A DNA stretch of 18,456 nt, taken from positions 1 through 18,456 of the forward strand of contig JAEDJU010000007.1 of NCBI GenBank assembly GCA_016296195.1. The letters are read 5' to 3'. The translations under genes were made by a program, and so were the position numbers. Source of the stretch: Candidatus Methanomethylophilaceae archaeon. Its GTDB lineage: Archaea; Thermoplasmatota; Thermoplasmata; Methanomassiliicoccales; Methanomethylophilaceae. The notes beneath the pieces are model-generated. The model searched no databases and had not been told where the DNA came from. It saw nothing but the letters and a program-made list of their open reading frames with translations. Below are positions 5,800-12,146 of this stretch, in pieces (the first letter of the stretch is position 1; each line of letters opens with the position of its first letter).

Positions 5800-7374
5800 A
5801 TGCCGGACAAGGTCCTGATCTACGACACGACCCTCAGGGACGGGGCACAGACCGAGGGGATCTCGTTCTCCTGCGAGGACAAACTGGACATCCTGCGCAA
5901 GCTGGATGACTTCGGGGTGGACTTCGTGGAGGGCGGATGGCCCGGGTCCAACCCCAGGGACGACGAGTTCTTCGAGAAGGCCGGAAGGATGGACCTGAGG
6001 AAGAGCAGGCTCACCGCCTTCGGCAGCACCCGCCGTCACGGCGTGAGGGCCGAGGACGACCCCAACCTGAAGGCACTGGCATCGTGTCCCGCGGAATGGT
6101 GCTGCATCTTCGGCAAATCCTGGGATTTCCAGGTCACCGACGCACTGAGGATCGGACTGGACGAGAACCTGGACCTCGTGGAGGACAGCGTGCGCTTCCT
6201 GGTGGAATCCGGAAAGAGGGTCATGTTCGATGCGGAGCACTTCTTCGACGGATACAGGTCCAACAGGAGATATGCCCTCAACGTCCTGAGGGCTGCGGAG
6301 AACGGAGGTGCCGAATGGCTCATCCTCTGCGACACCAACGGCGGTTCCATGCCCTCGGAGATCTCCGAGGCCGTGGAGGAGGCCCTGCTATCCGTGAGCG
6401 CACCCTTGGGCATCCACTGCCACAACGATTCGGACATGGCTACGGCATGCTCCCTCGCCGCCGTGGAATCGGGATGCTCCATGGTCCAGGGGACCATCAA
6501 CGGACTCGGGGAGAGATGCGGCAACGCCAACCTGTGCACCGTAATACCCAACCTGGCATTCAAGACCGGGAACGAACTGACCGACATGGACCTCCCGAAC
6601 CTCACCACCCTGTCCAAGTACGTGGGGGAGGTCGCCAACATGCCCCCGACAAGGAGCATGCCGTACGTCGGTTCCAGGGCCTTCGCCCACAAGGGCGGGA
6701 TGCACGTCTCCGCATTGGCGAGGGACACCCGCACCTACGAGCACATCGATCCCTCATCCGTCGGAAACGGGAGGAGAATCCTGGTCTCGGACATGGCCGG
6801 AAGGGCCAGCATCTCCGAGAAGCTCAGGGAGCTGGGACTGGAGATCGGGGAGGACAGCCCCGACATCACGAACAAGATCAAGGATATGGAGTCCAAGGGA
6901 TACCAGTTCGAAGGTGCCGATGCAAGCTTCGAACTCCTTGTCAGGAGGCTCAGAGGGGACATGGAGCCCATGTTCACCGTCTCCGGATTCAGGATATTCA
7001 TGGACGAGCGCGGGGAACACGGCATGGACTCGGAGGCGAGCATAAAGGTGTGCGACAGGGACGGGAACGTCGAGCACACCGCCGCCGACGGGAACGGACC
7101 CGTGAACGCCCTGGACAACGCATTGAGGAAGGCCCTCACCCGTTTCTACCCGGAGTTGAGGGACATCAGGCTCACGGATTACAAGGTCCGTGTGCTTGAC
7201 GAGAAATCGGCAACCGCGGCTAGCGTACGCGTCCTCATCAGATCCACCGACGGATCAGAGAGCTGGACGACCGTGGGTGTCTCGGAGAACGTCATAGAGG
7301 CGAGTCTCATCGCCCTTGTGGACTCCATCGAGTACGCACTTATGATTCAATCAGACTCGAAGGTGAGATCGTGA
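5800..7374 (+). CDS. cimA: (R)-citramalate synthase
   Basis: The 524-residue enzyme condenses pyruvate with acetyl-CoA to citramalate, the first step of threonine-independent isoleucine synthesis. The N-terminal TIM barrel opens YDTTLRDGAQTEGISFS (R13-D14). The metal-binding HxH is H206/H208 in GIHCHND, and GTINGLGERCGN is at 231-242. KGGMHVSA follows, then a C-terminal regulatory region (about 380-515) of the LeuA dimerisation type. Length and sequence flavour fit the roughly 520-residue citramalate synthase branch better than 2-isopropylmalate or homocitrate synthase. The ATG comes one base after the hom stop. The last codons overlap the next gene by 4 bp (GTGA). Operon membership with hom implies joint control of the aspartate-family and isoleucine routes. 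Confidence 0.9.
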   Translation: MPDKVLIYDTTLRDGAQTEGISFSCEDKLDILRKLDDFGVDFVEGGWPGSNPRDDEFFEKAGRMDLRKSRLTAFGSTRRHGVRAEDDPNLKALASCPAEWCCIFGKSWDFQVTDALRIGLDENLDLVEDSVRFLVESGKRVMFDAEHFFDGYRSNRRYALNVLRAAENGGAEWLILCDTNGGSMPSEISEAVEEALLSVSAPLGIHCHNDSDMATACSLAAVESGCSMVQGTINGLGERCGNANLCTVIPNLAFKTGNELTDMDLPNLTTLSKYVGEVANMPPTRSMPYVGSRAFAHKGGMHVSALARDTRTYEHIDPSSVGNGRRILVSDMAGRASISEKLRELGLEIGEDSPDITNKIKDMESKGYQFEGADASFELLVRRLRGDMEPMFTVSGFRIFMDERGEHGMDSEASIKVCDRDGNVEHTAADGNGPVNALDNALRKALTRFYPELRDIRLTDYKVRVLDEKSATAASVRVLIRSTDGSESWTTVGVSENVIEASLIALVDSIEYALMIQSDSKVRS

Positions 7375-7643
7375 GCAGAGTAATCGTTACACTCGTAGGA
7401 AAGGACCACCCCGGCATCATCGCCGCGGTTTGCAACTACTTCGCTGAGAACAACATCAACATCCTGGACATCAAACAGACCACCGTCCAGGAGTTCATCA
7501 ACATGATGATGATCGTCGACGTCTCGAAATACACCGGAACGTTCGACAACCTCGCCGAGGGCCTGAACAAGGTGGGCGAGAAGGTCGAATGCATCATCAA
7601 GGCACAGCACGAAGAGATCTTCGACATGATGCACAGGATCTGA
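7371..7643 (+). CDS. UPF0237 family ACT-domain protein
   Basis: This 90-residue single-domain protein begins MSRVIVTLVGKDHPGIIAAVCNYFAENNINILDIKQT, the standard ACT signature of the UPF0237 family. The GTG start overlaps the cimA stop and has AGGTGA 4 nt upstream. Relatives are small homodimeric ligand-binding proteins whose ligand is uncertain. UPF0237 and UPF0210 genes are adjacent in very many bacteria and archaea, as here, which implies a shared function. Position after cimA suggests an amino-acid signal, by inference. Confidence 0.92.
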   Translation: MSRVIVTLVGKDHPGIIAAVCNYFAENNINILDIKQTTVQEFINMMMIVDVSKYTGTFDNLAEGLNKVGEKVECIIKAQHEEIFDMMHRI

Positions 7644-7652
7644 GGGATTTCC

Positions 7653-9017
7653 TTGGTAGAGATGAAAGAGGTGTTCGAGACCATCGACATGGTCTCGCAC
7701 GAGAACCTGGACGTCAGGACCATCACCATGGGTATCAGTCTCCTGGACTGCATAGACCCCGATCTCGATGCCCTGTGTCAGAAGATCTACGACAAGATCA
7801 CCGAGTCCGCGAAGGACCTGGTGAAGGTGGGAGACGAGATCGGACTGATGTACGGCGTCCCCGTCATCAACAAGAGGATCTCCATCACACCCGCGGCACT
7901 CGTCGGAGGGGCCGCATGCAGATGTCCCAAGGACTTCGTGAGGATCGCCAAGACATTGGACGAGGCTGCGAAGAAGGTCGGGGTCAACTTCATCGGAGGA
8001 TACTCCGCACTTGTCCAGAAGGGTATGACCCAGGCGGACAGGTTCCTCATCGAGTCCATCCCCCAGGCGTTGGCGGAGACGGAGCGCGTCTGCTCCTCGA
8101 TCAGCCTCGGATCCACCAGGACTGGTATCAACATGGACGCCGTCAGGCTCATGGGTGATATCGTCGTGAAAACGGCGGAGATGACCAAGGAGGCCGACTC
8201 CATCGGATGCGCCAAACTGGTCGTGTTCTGCAACCCTCCCGACGACAACCCGTTCATGGCAGGAGCCTTCCACGGTGTCACCGAGACGGACCGCATCATC
8301 AACGTCGGAGTCAGCGGACCCGGTGTGGTGAAGAACGCACTGTCCAAGGTCCGCGGACAGGACTTCGAGGTCCTCTGCGAGACGATCAAGAAGACGGCCT
8401 TCAAGGTCACCAGGGTTGGACAGCTCTTCGCCAAGGAGGCCTCCAAGAGGCTCGGTGTCCCGTTCGGTATCGTCGATCTCTCCCTCGCACCCACACCCGC
8501 GGTCGGGGACAGTATCGCAGACATCATGCACGAGATGGGTCTGGAGTACGCCGGAGCACCCGGAACCACTGCTGCCCTCGCCATCCTGAACGACCAGGTC
8601 AAGAAGGGTGGTGTGATGGCATCCTCCTACGTCGGAGGACTCAGCGGTGCGTTCATCCCCGTCACCGAGGACCGTGCCATGGCAGAGGCGGCCGAGATCG
8701 GTGCGCTCACCCTCGAGAAGCTCGAGGCCATGACCTGTGTCTGTTCCGTCGGACTCGACATGATCGCCATCCCCGGAAGCACACCCGCGACCACCATCGC
8801 TGGAATAATCGCAGACGAGATGGCCATCGGAATGGTCAACCAGAAGACCACCGCCGTGAGGCTCATCCCCGTGATCGGAAAGGATGTGGGGGACTTCGCG
8901 GAGTTCGGAGGACTCCTGGGAGAGGCCAAGATCATGCCCGTCAACAAGTTCGGTTGTGCGGACTTCGTCAACCGCGGCGGAAGGATCCCCGCACCCATCC
9001 ACAGTTTCAAGAACTGA
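7653..9017 (+). CDS. UPF0210 (DUF711) family protein, PFL-like
   Basis: The protein of about 454 residues matches the conserved UPF0210 family from its first segment ([30 protein letters not shown]) to its last ([15 protein letters not shown]). Glycine-rich blocks such as [12 protein letters not shown] and [12 protein letters not shown] lie between. The family is described as pyruvate-formate-lyase-like in fold, but its activity is unknown. The start is uncertain. TTG at 7653 has GAGG 7 nt upstream; ATG at 7662 would shorten the protein by three residues. It is the last gene of the operon and is followed by a strong GNRA-loop hairpin. Confidence 0.92.
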   Translation: MVEMKEVFETIDMVSHENLDVRTITMGISLLDCIDPDLDALCQKIYDKITESAKDLVKVGDEIGLMYGVPVINKRISITPAALVGGAACRCPKDFVRIAKTLDEAAKKVGVNFIGGYSALVQKGMTQADRFLIESIPQALAETERVCSSISLGSTRTGINMDAVRLMGDIVVKTAEMTKEADSIGCAKLVVFCNPPDDNPFMAGAFHGVTETDRIINVGVSGPGVVKNALSKVRGQDFEVLCETIKKTAFKVTRVGQLFAKEASKRLGVPFGIVDLSLAPTPAVGDSIADIMHEMGLEYAGAPGTTAALAILNDQVKKGGVMASSYVGGLSGAFIPVTEDRAMAEAAEIGALTLEKLEAMTCVCSVGLDMIAIPGSTPATTIAGIIADEMAIGMVNQKTTAVRLIPVIGKDVGDFAEFGGLLGEAKIMPVNKFGCADFVNRGGRIPAPIHSFKN

Positions 9018-9025
9018 TCATCTTA

Positions 9026-9050
9026 CCGGGGGAGACCCCGGGATCTTTCT
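9026..9050 (+). terminator. Terminator hairpin of the hom-cimA operon
   Basis: CCGGGG (9026-9031) pairs with CCCCGG (9036-9041) around a GAGA tetraloop of GNRA type, followed by a pyrimidine-rich ATCTTTCTC. It begins 8 bp after the UPF0210 stop. Confidence 0.65.
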
Positions 9051-9066
9051 CAGATATCACCGTCTC

Positions 9067-9080
9067 ATGGGGGAACCCAT
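9067..9080 (+). terminator. Second hairpin after the operon (repeated motif)
   Basis: ATGGG-GGAA-CCCAT forms a 5-bp stem with a GNRA loop. The core 12-mer TGGGGGAACCCA recurs on the minus strand downstream of purF (12111-12122). Confidence 0.35.
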
Positions 9081-9154
9081 CGATTCTCAGTGAACAATGA
9101 TGGAATCGTCCTAGATGGAGACGTGCAGAATGATCATGATGGAATTTTGATAAA

Positions 9155-9190
9155 AGTAGAGAGAAAAAGATTTACGGCACTCGAGGTGCC
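9155..9190 (-). terminator. Terminator of the tRNA-Arg/eL41/tRNA-Trp transcript
   Basis: GGCAC (9176-9180) and GTGCC (9186-9190) form a 5-bp stem. In the minus-strand sense it is followed by a T-rich run (complement of 9155-9173). It starts 28 bp past the tRNA-Trp 3' end. Confidence 0.55.
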
Positions 9191-9217
9191 CAAGAGAATC
9201 AGTAAAGATACGCAAGG

Positions 9218-9391
9218 TGGGGGCAGAGGGATTTGAACCCCCGTCAGCGGGTTTCCACTACGGGAGGAGCTACCTCCCGCGGAATCAATGAGTCATCGCT
9301 CCAGTTAGTCATCAACTACTGTCAGCAAACCCATTTACAATCACGCTCAATAACTGGAGCCCGCCAGTCTGCCAGGTTAGCCTATACCCCC
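9218..9391 (-). tRNA. tRNA-Trp (anticodon CCA) with a 101-nt intron
   Basis: On the minus strand, exon 1 (9391-9354) starts GGGGGTATAGG and ends in the anticodon loop CTCCAG. Exon 2 (9252-9218) resumes with A then CCCGC, closing the anticodon stem GCGGG/CCCGC. The T arm is GGGGG-TTCAAAT-CCCTC and the acceptor pairs GGGGGTA with TGCCCCC, with discriminator A. The intron lies after position 37, the classic archaeal site, at about 9353-9253 (boundaries within a base or so). It carries a box C/D guide-like RNA and a separate 7-bp hairpin. CCA is not encoded. No TATA box lies upstream, and the eL41 stop is only 22 bp before the 5' end, so it is probably co-transcribed. Confidence 0.92.
9293..9344 (-). 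ncRNA. Box C/D guide RNA within the tRNA-Trp intron
   Basis: In the sense strand the order is C-like GTGATTG (9344-9338), 12 nt, D' CTGA (9325-9322), 6 nt, C' TTGATGA (9315-9309), 12 nt, D-like ATGA (9296-9293). Both 12-nt guides match the tRNA's own exons. The fifth base before D' pairs with C39 (guide GGGTTT, target AAACCC). The fifth base before D pairs with C34 (guide AACTGGAG, target CTCCAGTT). Intron-encoded guides for positions 34 and 39 of tRNA-Trp are known in euryarchaea. The C and D boxes here are variant. Confidence 0.75.
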
Positions 9392-9413
9392 TGGAGTGTG
9401 ATAGCGAGAGCAA

Positions 9414-9521
9414 TCACTTCTTGCGCATCTTTGCTGCTCTCTTTCTTCTTCTCATTTTCTTCTTGCGCCATTTCCAACGCTGGTTACCGCGTTTCTTCCA
9501 GGCGCGTGAGCCTCTCTTCAT
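9414..9521 (-). CDS. rpl41e: 50S ribosomal protein eL41 (L41e)
   Basis: This 35-residue, extremely basic protein starts MKRGSRAWKKRGNQRWKW and ends KMRKK before TGA. The core KWRKKKMRRRKRAAKMRKK matches eL41, a single-helix ribosomal protein of about 25-38 residues in archaea and eukaryotes. Roughly half the residues are Lys or Arg. In the sense strand, purine-rich GGAAGGAAA precedes the ATG at 9521 and may act as ribosome-binding site. The gene lies between tRNA-Arg and tRNA-Trp with no TATA box of its own, so it is probably expressed from the tRNA-Arg promoter. Genes this small are often missed in annotation. Confidence 0.85.
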   Translation of the reverse strand: MKRGSRAWKKRGNQRWKWRKKKMRRRKRAAKMRKK

Positions 9522-9543
9522 GGTGTTTCCTTCCTTGAATGCG

Positions 9544-9560
9544 TCATCACCGAGGGTGAT
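9544..9560 (-). other. Hairpin between tRNA-Arg and eL41
   Basis: CATCACC and GGTGATG form a perfect 7-bp stem around a 3-nt loop, 10 nt past the tRNA-Arg discriminator and upstream of the eL41 ATG. No T run follows in the sense direction, so it looks like a processing or leader structure rather than a terminator. Confidence 0.5.
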
Positions 9561-9570
9561 GCATCCTTGG

Positions 9571-9645
9571 CGGGCCCGCCGGGATTCGAACCCGGGGCGT
9601 CTGGCTTAGAAGGCCAGCGCTATATCCTGGCTAAGCCACGAGCCC
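9571..9645 (-). tRNA. tRNA-Arg (anticodon TCT)
   Basis: On the minus strand the acceptor GGGCTCG pairs with CGGGCCC, with discriminator G. The anticodon stem CTGGC/GCCAG holds loop CTTCTAA, giving anticodon TCT. The T arm is CCGGG-TTCGAAT-CCCGG. CCA is encoded next to the discriminator (complement of 9568-9570). A TATA box lies about 31 bp upstream. Confidence 0.96.
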
Positions 9646-9672
9646 ACACTCCACCTCCATCTACTACTATGA

Positions 9673-9679
9673 TTTAAAG
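9673..9679 (-). promoter_or_regulatory. TATA box for the tRNA-Arg/eL41/tRNA-Trp unit
   Basis: CTTTAAA in the sense strand is centred about 31 bp upstream of tRNA-Arg. It is the only clear promoter seen for the three genes. Confidence 0.55.
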
Positions 9680-9760
9680 GTTTGGCTGATTTCAGAATTG
9701 TATGGAATGTCTGGCAGGTCCGGAGGACGTGATCCGGAACCCGCCTGTGTAAAAATCGTT

Positions 9761-10351
9761 TCACTGTGTGAGAGTCTGTATGTAATCCGCGATCGAACCG
9801 TTCCCGGTGAGCATCAGGAAGGCCTCCACGATGCACAGGAGACCGAGGATCAGAAGTACCGGCCAGAAGTTCAGGAACTTCCCGAACATCTTCACTATGC
9901 CCTCCGCGAAGTTCGTTATCATGTAAACGAAGGCACCTGCGACGAAGGCGACGATGATCCTCGGCCATCCCTCGGAAAGCATGGTCAGATCGAACTGATC
10001 GAACAGCATGTATCCGTTGAACTGCCCCATGGCGATATAGATGATCACCATGACGAAGAACGACAGTATGATGGCGAAATGCACCTCACGGAAGGGACGT
10101 ATGATCAGTGCGAATGCCGCCACCGCCACGAAGATGGATGTCGCCAAGCGCCATTCACCGTATGTGGTGATAGCCTCCACGGCCATCAGGAGACCGAACA
10201 GGAACCCCAGGACCATCATACCCTTGTACTTCCAAGAATCCTTGTCCTTGGCGTAGAAGACTGCGATCAGGACGGCAAAGAGCCCTCCGACCAACAGGAT
10301 GGTCTCCGGGAGGTTCGCATCGATCCACGATGTGATATCACTCGAATCCAT
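9761..10351 (-). CDS. Six-helix integral membrane protein, function unknown
   Basis: The 196-residue protein has about six hydrophobic segments, near residues 17-34, 45-62, 69-85, 90-108, 130-148 and 160-181. A charged N terminus (MDSSDITSWIDANLPE) and short loops separate them. I recognise no family motif. Acidic and aromatic residues occur around the fifth loop (LFDQFDLTMLSEGWP). A TATA box at 10374-10382 lies about 27 bp from the ATG, indicating a leaderless mRNA. The promoter overlaps the T-rich tail of the upstream gene's terminator. A transporter subunit or membrane-stress protein is possible, but nothing in the sequence decides it. Confidence 0.8.
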   Translation of the reverse strand: MDSSDITSWIDANLPETILLVGGLFAVLIAVFYAKDKDSWKYKGMMVLGFLFGLLMAVEAITTYGEWRLATSIFVAVAAFALIIRPFREVHFAIILSFFVMVIIYIAMGQFNGYMLFDQFDLTMLSEGWPRIIVAFVAGAFVYMITNFAEGIVKMFGKFLNFWPVLLILGLLCIVEAFLMLTGNGSIADYIQTLTQ

Positions 10352-10373
10352 GGGTGTGAATCAACATAGGTGT

Positions 10374-10382
10374 GATAAAAGG
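10374..10382 (-). promoter_or_regulatory. TATA box of the membrane protein gene
   Basis: CCTTTTATC in the sense strand is centred about 27 bp from the ATG at 10351. It is also the T-rich segment that follows the terminator hairpin of the preceding gene. Confidence 0.5.
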
Positions 10383-10403
10383 AGTCCCGTCCCGAAGGAC
10401 GGG
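10374..10403 (-). terminator. UUCG-capped terminator of the PNPOx-like gene
   Basis: In the sense strand, CCCGTCC-TTCG-GGACGGG gives a perfect 7-bp stem with the exceptionally stable C(UUCG)G tetraloop, followed by ACTCCTTTTATC. It lies 23 bp after the stop at 10426. Confidence 0.75.
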
Positions 10404-10425
10404 TTTGATGTTTAGATTGATGAGA

Positions 10426-10824
10426 TCAGGCGATCTTGGTGCCTGCTGCGGGAGAGGCACCCTCGTCATAGACCTCTGCGACATCGAATACCCAGAGAGC
10501 CCTTGCCTGGAGGTGGATCTTTGCGAGCTCGGCGTTCATCTGGTCGAGCATAGGTCCCTCGGAGATGCGGACAGGGTTGGCGAGAACGATCTCATAGGAC
10601 TCCATTCCGGCTGCGATGAGGATTGCCGCCTTGGGGTTGGCCTGGAGGTTGGCGGAGGCCCTCTTCATCAGGACCTCTCCGACGACGACCTTGTCTGCTG
10701 CGGGTGCGATGATGCTTCCGCAGACGATCGCGTGGGGTGCACCGCAGGCGGATGCGGTCACGAGGGTCTTGACGGTTGTCTGCTCTGCCATCTTTGCAAG
10801 TACTTTCTCAGGTATCTGAACCAT
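10426..10824 (-). CDS. PNPOx-like (FMN-binding split-barrel) family protein
   Basis: The 132-residue protein resembles small pyridoxamine-phosphate-oxidase-like flavoproteins. VKTLVTASACGAPHAIVCGSI is the first strand pair, then KVVVGEVLMKRASANLQANPKAAILI, where the conserved K-x-NL-x-NP-x-A block lies, then strands ending in ALWVFDVAEVYDEG. Such proteins bind FMN or F420, and the ligand is unknown here. The ATG at 10824 is chosen because GGTGA ends 5 nt upstream. A GTG at 10833 in the same frame is part of that ribosome-binding site. A TATA-like box near 10855-10863 predicts a short leader of about 10 nt. The gene diverges from the RecG-C-like gene across a palindrome-containing gap. Confidence 0.75.
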   Translation of the reverse strand: MVQIPEKVLAKMAEQTTVKTLVTASACGAPHAIVCGSIIAPAADKVVVGEVLMKRASANLQANPKAAILIAAGMESYEIVLANPVRISEGPMLDQMNAELAKIHLQARALWVFDVAEVYDEGASPAAGTKIA

Positions 10825-10854
10825 TGTTGTCACCTGTTACCTATATTGTCCGAG

Positions 10855-10863
10855 CGGATATTT
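10855..10863 (-). promoter_or_regulatory. TATA box of the PNPOx-like gene
   Basis: TAAATATCC in the sense strand is placed to start transcription near 10833, leaving a short leader that includes the GGTGA ribosome-binding site. Confidence 0.5.
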
Positions 10864-10890
10864 AGGAAGAAGCTATCACGCATGATACCC

Positions 10891-10922
10891 ACCAGGAATG
10901 TACATTCAACCATCATCCTGGT
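10891..10922. promoter_or_regulatory. Nested palindromes in divergent promoter region
   Basis: GAATGTACATTC (10896-10907) is a perfect 12-bp palindrome. It overlaps an outer 7-bp inverted pair, ACCAGGA (10891-10897) and TCCTGGT (10916-10922). It lies between the two divergent promoters and has the size of a dimeric repressor site. The neighbouring wHTH-containing protein is a candidate binder, by inference. Confidence 0.4.
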
Positions 10923-10966
10923 AGTCCAGTGGAAACGTCCAATTCTTACACAATCCGATGAATCTC

Positions 10967-10974
10967 CTTATGAA
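10967..10974 (+). promoter_or_regulatory. Weak TATA-like box of the RecG-C-like gene
   Basis: CTTATGAA is centred about 25 bp before the ATG at 10995. There is no Shine-Dalgarno sequence, so a leaderless start is likely. Confidence 0.35.
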
Positions 10975-10994
10975 CGGACCTCCTGGACATACCC

Positions 10995-11879
10995 ATGACC
11001 TCGTCCGAAACATTCACGTCGATCATACAGGACCTGTCCTTCGAATCCGCTTCCGATGACATCGAGACGGTCCTGGGACCTGGAAGTTTCGGGAAGCTCC
11101 CTCTGAGGTGCCGTGACGGCTCCTTCAACAACTTCGCACTTCTGCTGTCGGACCAATGTCCATGGTCATTCGAGATCCTCTCCGGACAATACGGTACCCT
11201 GCACAGGTGCTCGGGGTCTATCCTCAGACAGGTGGAGGATGTTCTAAGGGTCATGGATAGCATAAACCCCCGTCTGAGGGTCAAAGGCCGCACGGGATTC
11301 ATCAGGAAGTTCCCGAGAAGGGCATTGGAGGAGGGAGTGCTCAATGCGGCCATACACTTCGATATCTCGAGGGTGATGGACATAACCGTGCAGCTGTTCA
11401 GCGACCATCTGGTTGTGATATCGCCCGGAGGCATGATCGAACCCGATGATTGGAAGCATGATGCCACCACCAGCCCCCGCAACAGGATGCTCGCGGAGCT
11501 CTACAGGGACATGGGCCGGGTGAACCTGCACTTCTGCGGCGTCAGGGCGATCAGGGACTCTTATCTACGCACCGGACAGATACCGCTGATGAGGAAGACG
11601 CCCGAGTTCTTCCTAGTGTTCTGCCCATCGGTGGCACAGGATCTACGCGACCACGAGAACCTGTCCAGACGTGTGGCAGATATCCTTGCCGTACGTCCGG
11701 GGGCCACCCTCGCCATGGTCTCCGAGAAGCTCCTGATATCACCGTCTGTGGCCCTGCGCACCCTCGTCAGGATGGAGAATGACGGCGTCGTGTTCGAGAT
11801 GGGGGCCAACAACGGACGGAGATTCTACCTCTACAGCGTGAGGAGACCATTAAGGATAGAGAGAAGGGAGAGGACATGA
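10995..11879 (+). CDS. RecG-C/Schlafen-type ATP-binding transcriptional regulator lacking the AlbA_2 domain
   Basis: The 294-residue protein matches the C-terminal two thirds of the proteins annotated as ATP-dependent DNA helicase RecG-like or HTH ATP-binding proteins. Residues 44-57 (FNNFALLLSDQCPW) and 75-82 match the linker block. Residues 107-123 (PRRALEEGVLNAAIHFD) hold the GHKL-like asparagine motif. ISPGG is at 142-146 and SPRNRMLAELYRDMG at 160-174. A winged helix-turn-helix occupies about 226-270. The AlbA_2 domain of about 120 residues that normally precedes this is absent, and no trace is seen upstream. The usual HRDY motif reads HFDI. It may bind DNA and regulate, perhaps autogenously at the adjacent palindrome. 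Function is unproven. Confidence 0.75.
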   Translation: MTSSETFTSIIQDLSFESASDDIETVLGPGSFGKLPLRCRDGSFNNFALLLSDQCPWSFEILSGQYGTLHRCSGSILRQVEDVLRVMDSINPRLRVKGRTGFIRKFPRRALEEGVLNAAIHFDISRVMDITVQLFSDHLVVISPGGMIEPDDWKHDATTSPRNRMLAELYRDMGRVNLHFCGVRAIRDSYLRTGQIPLMRKTPEFFLVFCPSVAQDLRDHENLSRRVADILAVRPGATLAMVSEKLLISPSVALRTLVRMENDGVVFEMGANNGRRFYLYSVRRPLRIERRERT

Positions 11880-11974
11880 TCTCAAGCAAGCAAACGCGAA
11901 GGGGCCTCATCCATCACATTTTCCGACAATGAACAATGGATGAACGATGAATCATTGAATTGATGTAGAAGTGG

Positions 11975-12047
11975 TGGACAGGGCGAGATTCGAACTCGCG
12001 GCCTCTACCATGCCAAGGTAACGATCTTCCAACTGATCTACCTGCCC
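11975..12047 (-). tRNA. tRNA-Ala (anticodon GGC)
   Basis: On the minus strand the acceptor GGGCAGG pairs with CCTGTCC and includes the G3:U70 wobble that identifies alanine tRNA. The anticodon stem TTACC/GGTAG holds loop TTGGCAT, giving anticodon GGC. The D stem is GATC/GATC and the T arm GCGAG-TTCGAAT-CTCGC. The discriminator is A, with CCA encoded next (complement of 11972-11974). Confidence 0.95.
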
Positions 12048-12070
12048 AGCAAAATCTCTGATATCTTCAT

Positions 12071-12080
12071 AATATATAAA
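12071..12080 (-). promoter_or_regulatory. TATA box of tRNA-Ala
   Basis: TTTATATATT in the sense strand is centred about 29 bp upstream of the tRNA 5' end. It is the most canonical TATA box in the window. Confidence 0.7.
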
Positions 12081-12105
12081 GATTTCTTATAAGCCACGGA
12101 ATCGG

Positions 12106-12126
12106 GATCATGGGTTCCCCCAGATC
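12106..12126 (-). terminator. Hairpin downstream of purF
   Basis: GATCTGGG and CCCA-T-GATC form an 8-bp stem with one bulged base and a GGAA (GNRA) loop, 20 bp after the purF stop. A strong T run does not follow. The core 12-mer also occurs at 9068-9079. Confidence 0.4.
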
Positions 12127-12146
12127 ATGACGATCCTTATCGGAAC

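Noticed and set aside
7347..9002. 551-codon minus-strand frame opposite the UPF0210 gene
   Set aside because: Its composition (His, Asp, Gly, Val, Leu repeats) is that of an antisense frame in GC-rich coding sequence; the plus strand has a clear family match.
9233..9609. Plus-strand frames across tRNA-Trp, eL41 and tRNA-Arg
   Set aside because: They run antisense through two tRNA genes; eL41 on the minus strand explains the coding signal.
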